33,762 nt of DNA from Alphaproteobacteria bacterium (GTDB lineage: Bacteria > Pseudomonadota > Alphaproteobacteria > UBA9219). A program made the position numbers and the translations under genes. Of the stretch, positions 32,764 to 33,762 are shown one piece after another. Position 1 is the first letter of the stretch; each line of letters starts with the position of its first letter. The notes beneath the pieces were generated by a model, which saw only the letters and a program-made list of their open reading frames with translations, made no database searches and was not told the DNA's origin. Location: the NCBI GenBank assembly GCA_028708035.1, contig JAQVZU010000013.1, positions 1 through 33,762 of the forward strand, read 5' to 3'.

Positions 32764-33177
32764 TCAAACGTTGGAGAAAAATCTGTAAATGCCCGCCAAG
32801 CGTCGCTTCCAGTAATCGCCGATGGAGGTTTCGACGACTTTTCCCGCGGGGGCAAAACTGTGAATCATCGTCTCGGAGCTTGTGGCCAGAGCCACATGCT
32901 GCGGCTGCCTGTCGTACCGGAACAGAAGCACGTCGCCCGCTTGAATGTCCGATACCGCCCGCGCGCCATGAGCTTCGAGCGCTTTGACAAGGCTTTGGCC
33001 GTCCGGCCTGCGCGCATAGTCGGTTCTGTCGTCAATTTTCGCTCCTGCCGCGCGGAACGCGACGATCACAAGCCCGATGCAATCCACACCGACGCCCGGA
33101 GCGCGGCCCTGATGATGAAACGGCGTGCCCAAGCACGCCCGCGCCGCCGCGATGGCTTTTTGAATACTGTCGTTCAT
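32764..33177 (-). CDS. NlpC/P60-type peptidase, GTA gp14-like
   Basis: A 137-residue cysteine peptidase of the phage-tail NlpC/P60 group. C33 in GVDCIGLV is the nucleophile, H94 in QPQHVALA is the base, and H106 in MIHSF is a likely third residue. In tail modules this enzyme cuts peptidoglycan peptides during DNA entry. Located between the DUF2163 and tail-tip genes, the order of GTA gp13-gp14-gp15. Confidence 0.93.
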   Translation of the reverse strand: MNDSIQKAIAAARACLGTPFHHQGRAPGVGVDCIGLVIVAFRAAGAKIDDRTDYARRPDGQSLVKALEAHGARAVSDIQAGDVLLFRYDRQPQHVALATSSETMIHSFAPAGKVVETSIGDYWKRRLAGIYRFFSNV

Positions 33178-33192
33178 TTTTTTCCAAAGCCC

Positions 33193-33762
33193 TTAATTCG
33201 GATACTTCAAGATGTTCCCGACGCCCGGCACATAAGGAAATCCGCCGAAATTAGCGCCGTTGGAAAAGGCGTTTTTGCAGGTCGAAAACCTTTTGTCGCA
33301 GCCCGGCGTGACTGAATAGCCGTCACCCGCCGCGATGGCGTTCGGCATGGGCAGCCAAAGGGCGAAGGTCCGCGTTGCCGCGTTCCATGCTTTGACTTCG
33401 ACGCTATGCCCGCAGTTCGCGCCCGAGGTCCATGTCAGCTTGCCGTAAGCGAAGGTTCCGGTTGCGGCGCTCTGCGCCAAGTCCGAAAACGTCGCGCGGT
33501 CCTTTGATGCCGTTACTTTCCCCGAGACTGTTCTTGCCGCGAGATCGACGCAACAATGCGCGTCTCCGAGGTCGAACCGGCACTCGGGCGTGTAATAGTC
33601 TCCGACGGGGCGCTGTAACAAGTTGCGCAAGCCTCGAATTTCAGCTAAGGCGCCGCCGGAGCGCGTGACCTCTCCAAGCCATCCGCGCCGCACTTGCATG
33701 ACGCCTTGCGAAAGATCGCTCCAGTTGCACAGATAAACATCGACCCGCGCGAAGTCATAAAG
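33193..33762 (-). CDS. DUF2163 / phage BR0599 protein, GTA gp13-like (partial)
   Basis: The frame is open to the right edge, so the N-terminal part is missing; 189 codons are visible. Features of the family: VDVYLCNWSDLSQGV near the edge, RGWLGEVTRSGGALAEIRGL, LLQRPVGDYYTPECR, LGDAHCCVDL, and the C-terminal Cys-rich GCDKRFSTCKNAFSN with FGGFPYVPG. In GTAs this is part of the baseplate hub with an iron-sulfur or metal site; the conserved cysteines are present here. The internal ATG at 33699 is not the true start. Confidence 0.92.
   Translation of the reverse strand, partial: LYDFARVDVYLCNWSDLSQGVMQVRRGWLGEVTRSGGALAEIRGLRNLLQRPVGDYYTPECRFDLGDAHCCVDLAARTVSGKVTASKDRATFSDLAQSAATGTFAYGKLTWTSGANCGHSVEVKAWNAATRTFALWLPMPNAIAAGDGYSVTPGCDKRFSTCKNAFSNGANFGGFPYVPGVGNILKYPN

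Noticed and set aside
32038..33315. Plus-strand open frame of 425 codons across the tail genes
   Set aside because: It crosses three well-supported minus-strand genes, shows no domain pattern, and is Arg-rich as such shadows are.

Overview
The window looks like a chromosomal segment of a Gram-negative alphaproteobacterium. Evidence: LPS genes (fabZ, lpxA), the rplU-rpmA-obgE order, and a tail module of the gene-transfer-agent type (DUF2163, NlpC/P60, long tail-tip protein, DUF2793) that is mostly known from Alphaproteobacteria. A more precise placement would be a guess.

Region 1 (1-4.9 kb, almost all minus strand) is a metal/metalloid resistance block. One unit is arsR plus arsC (cut by the left edge), driven by what looks like a leaderless promoter with the operator on its -10. 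A second unit starts at 4506 and reads arsR, ArsP-type permease, CDF metal exporter, small thioredoxin, ArsF-like protein, ArsG-like CcdA-fold transporter. The last three match the arsEFG organisation described for aromatic arsenicals, so the block may handle organoarsenicals as well as inorganic arsenic. A small SHOCT membrane protein with its own promoter follows.

Region 2 (5.1-15.4 kb, plus strand) is a compact P-type (Trb) conjugative type IV secretion operon: RHH regulator, trbB-C-D-E-J-L-F-G-I, DUF2274, DUF736, then an AlpA-like excisionase. Genes overlap or abut almost throughout. Relaxase, coupling protein and integrase are not in the window. The block ends about 160 bp from the 3' end of a tRNA-Arg(ACG) gene, so I read 1-15.55 kb as one end of an integrative conjugative element carrying the resistance genes as cargo.

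Region 3 (15.6-27.4 kb) is chromosomal backbone: a family 2 glycosyltransferase, an unrecognised 251-residue protein, rplU-rpmA, obgE, a 551-residue protein made almost only of 8-residue repeats together with a b561-type cytochrome, uppP on the other strand, then fabZ-lpxA, two GT-B glycosyltransferases and prephenate dehydratase. Three copies of a short hairpin repeat (GTCATTCCCGCGAAAGCGGG) sit between these genes.

Region 4 (27.4-33.8 kb, minus strand) is the distal end of a phage or gene-transfer-agent-like cluster: DUF2163 protein (cut by the right edge), NlpC/P60 peptidase, 1132-residue tail-tip protein, DUF2793 protein, then a lysis cassette (GH24 endolysin, probable holin, Rz-like and Rz1-like spanins). 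It stops one base from the end of the prephenate dehydratase gene, with no visible attachment site or integrase.

No gene-free stretch is longer than 300 bases. The largest (18298-18587, 290 bases) holds a hairpin, one copy of the dispersed repeat and the obgE leader. No CRISPR array, rRNA or intact insertion sequence was seen.
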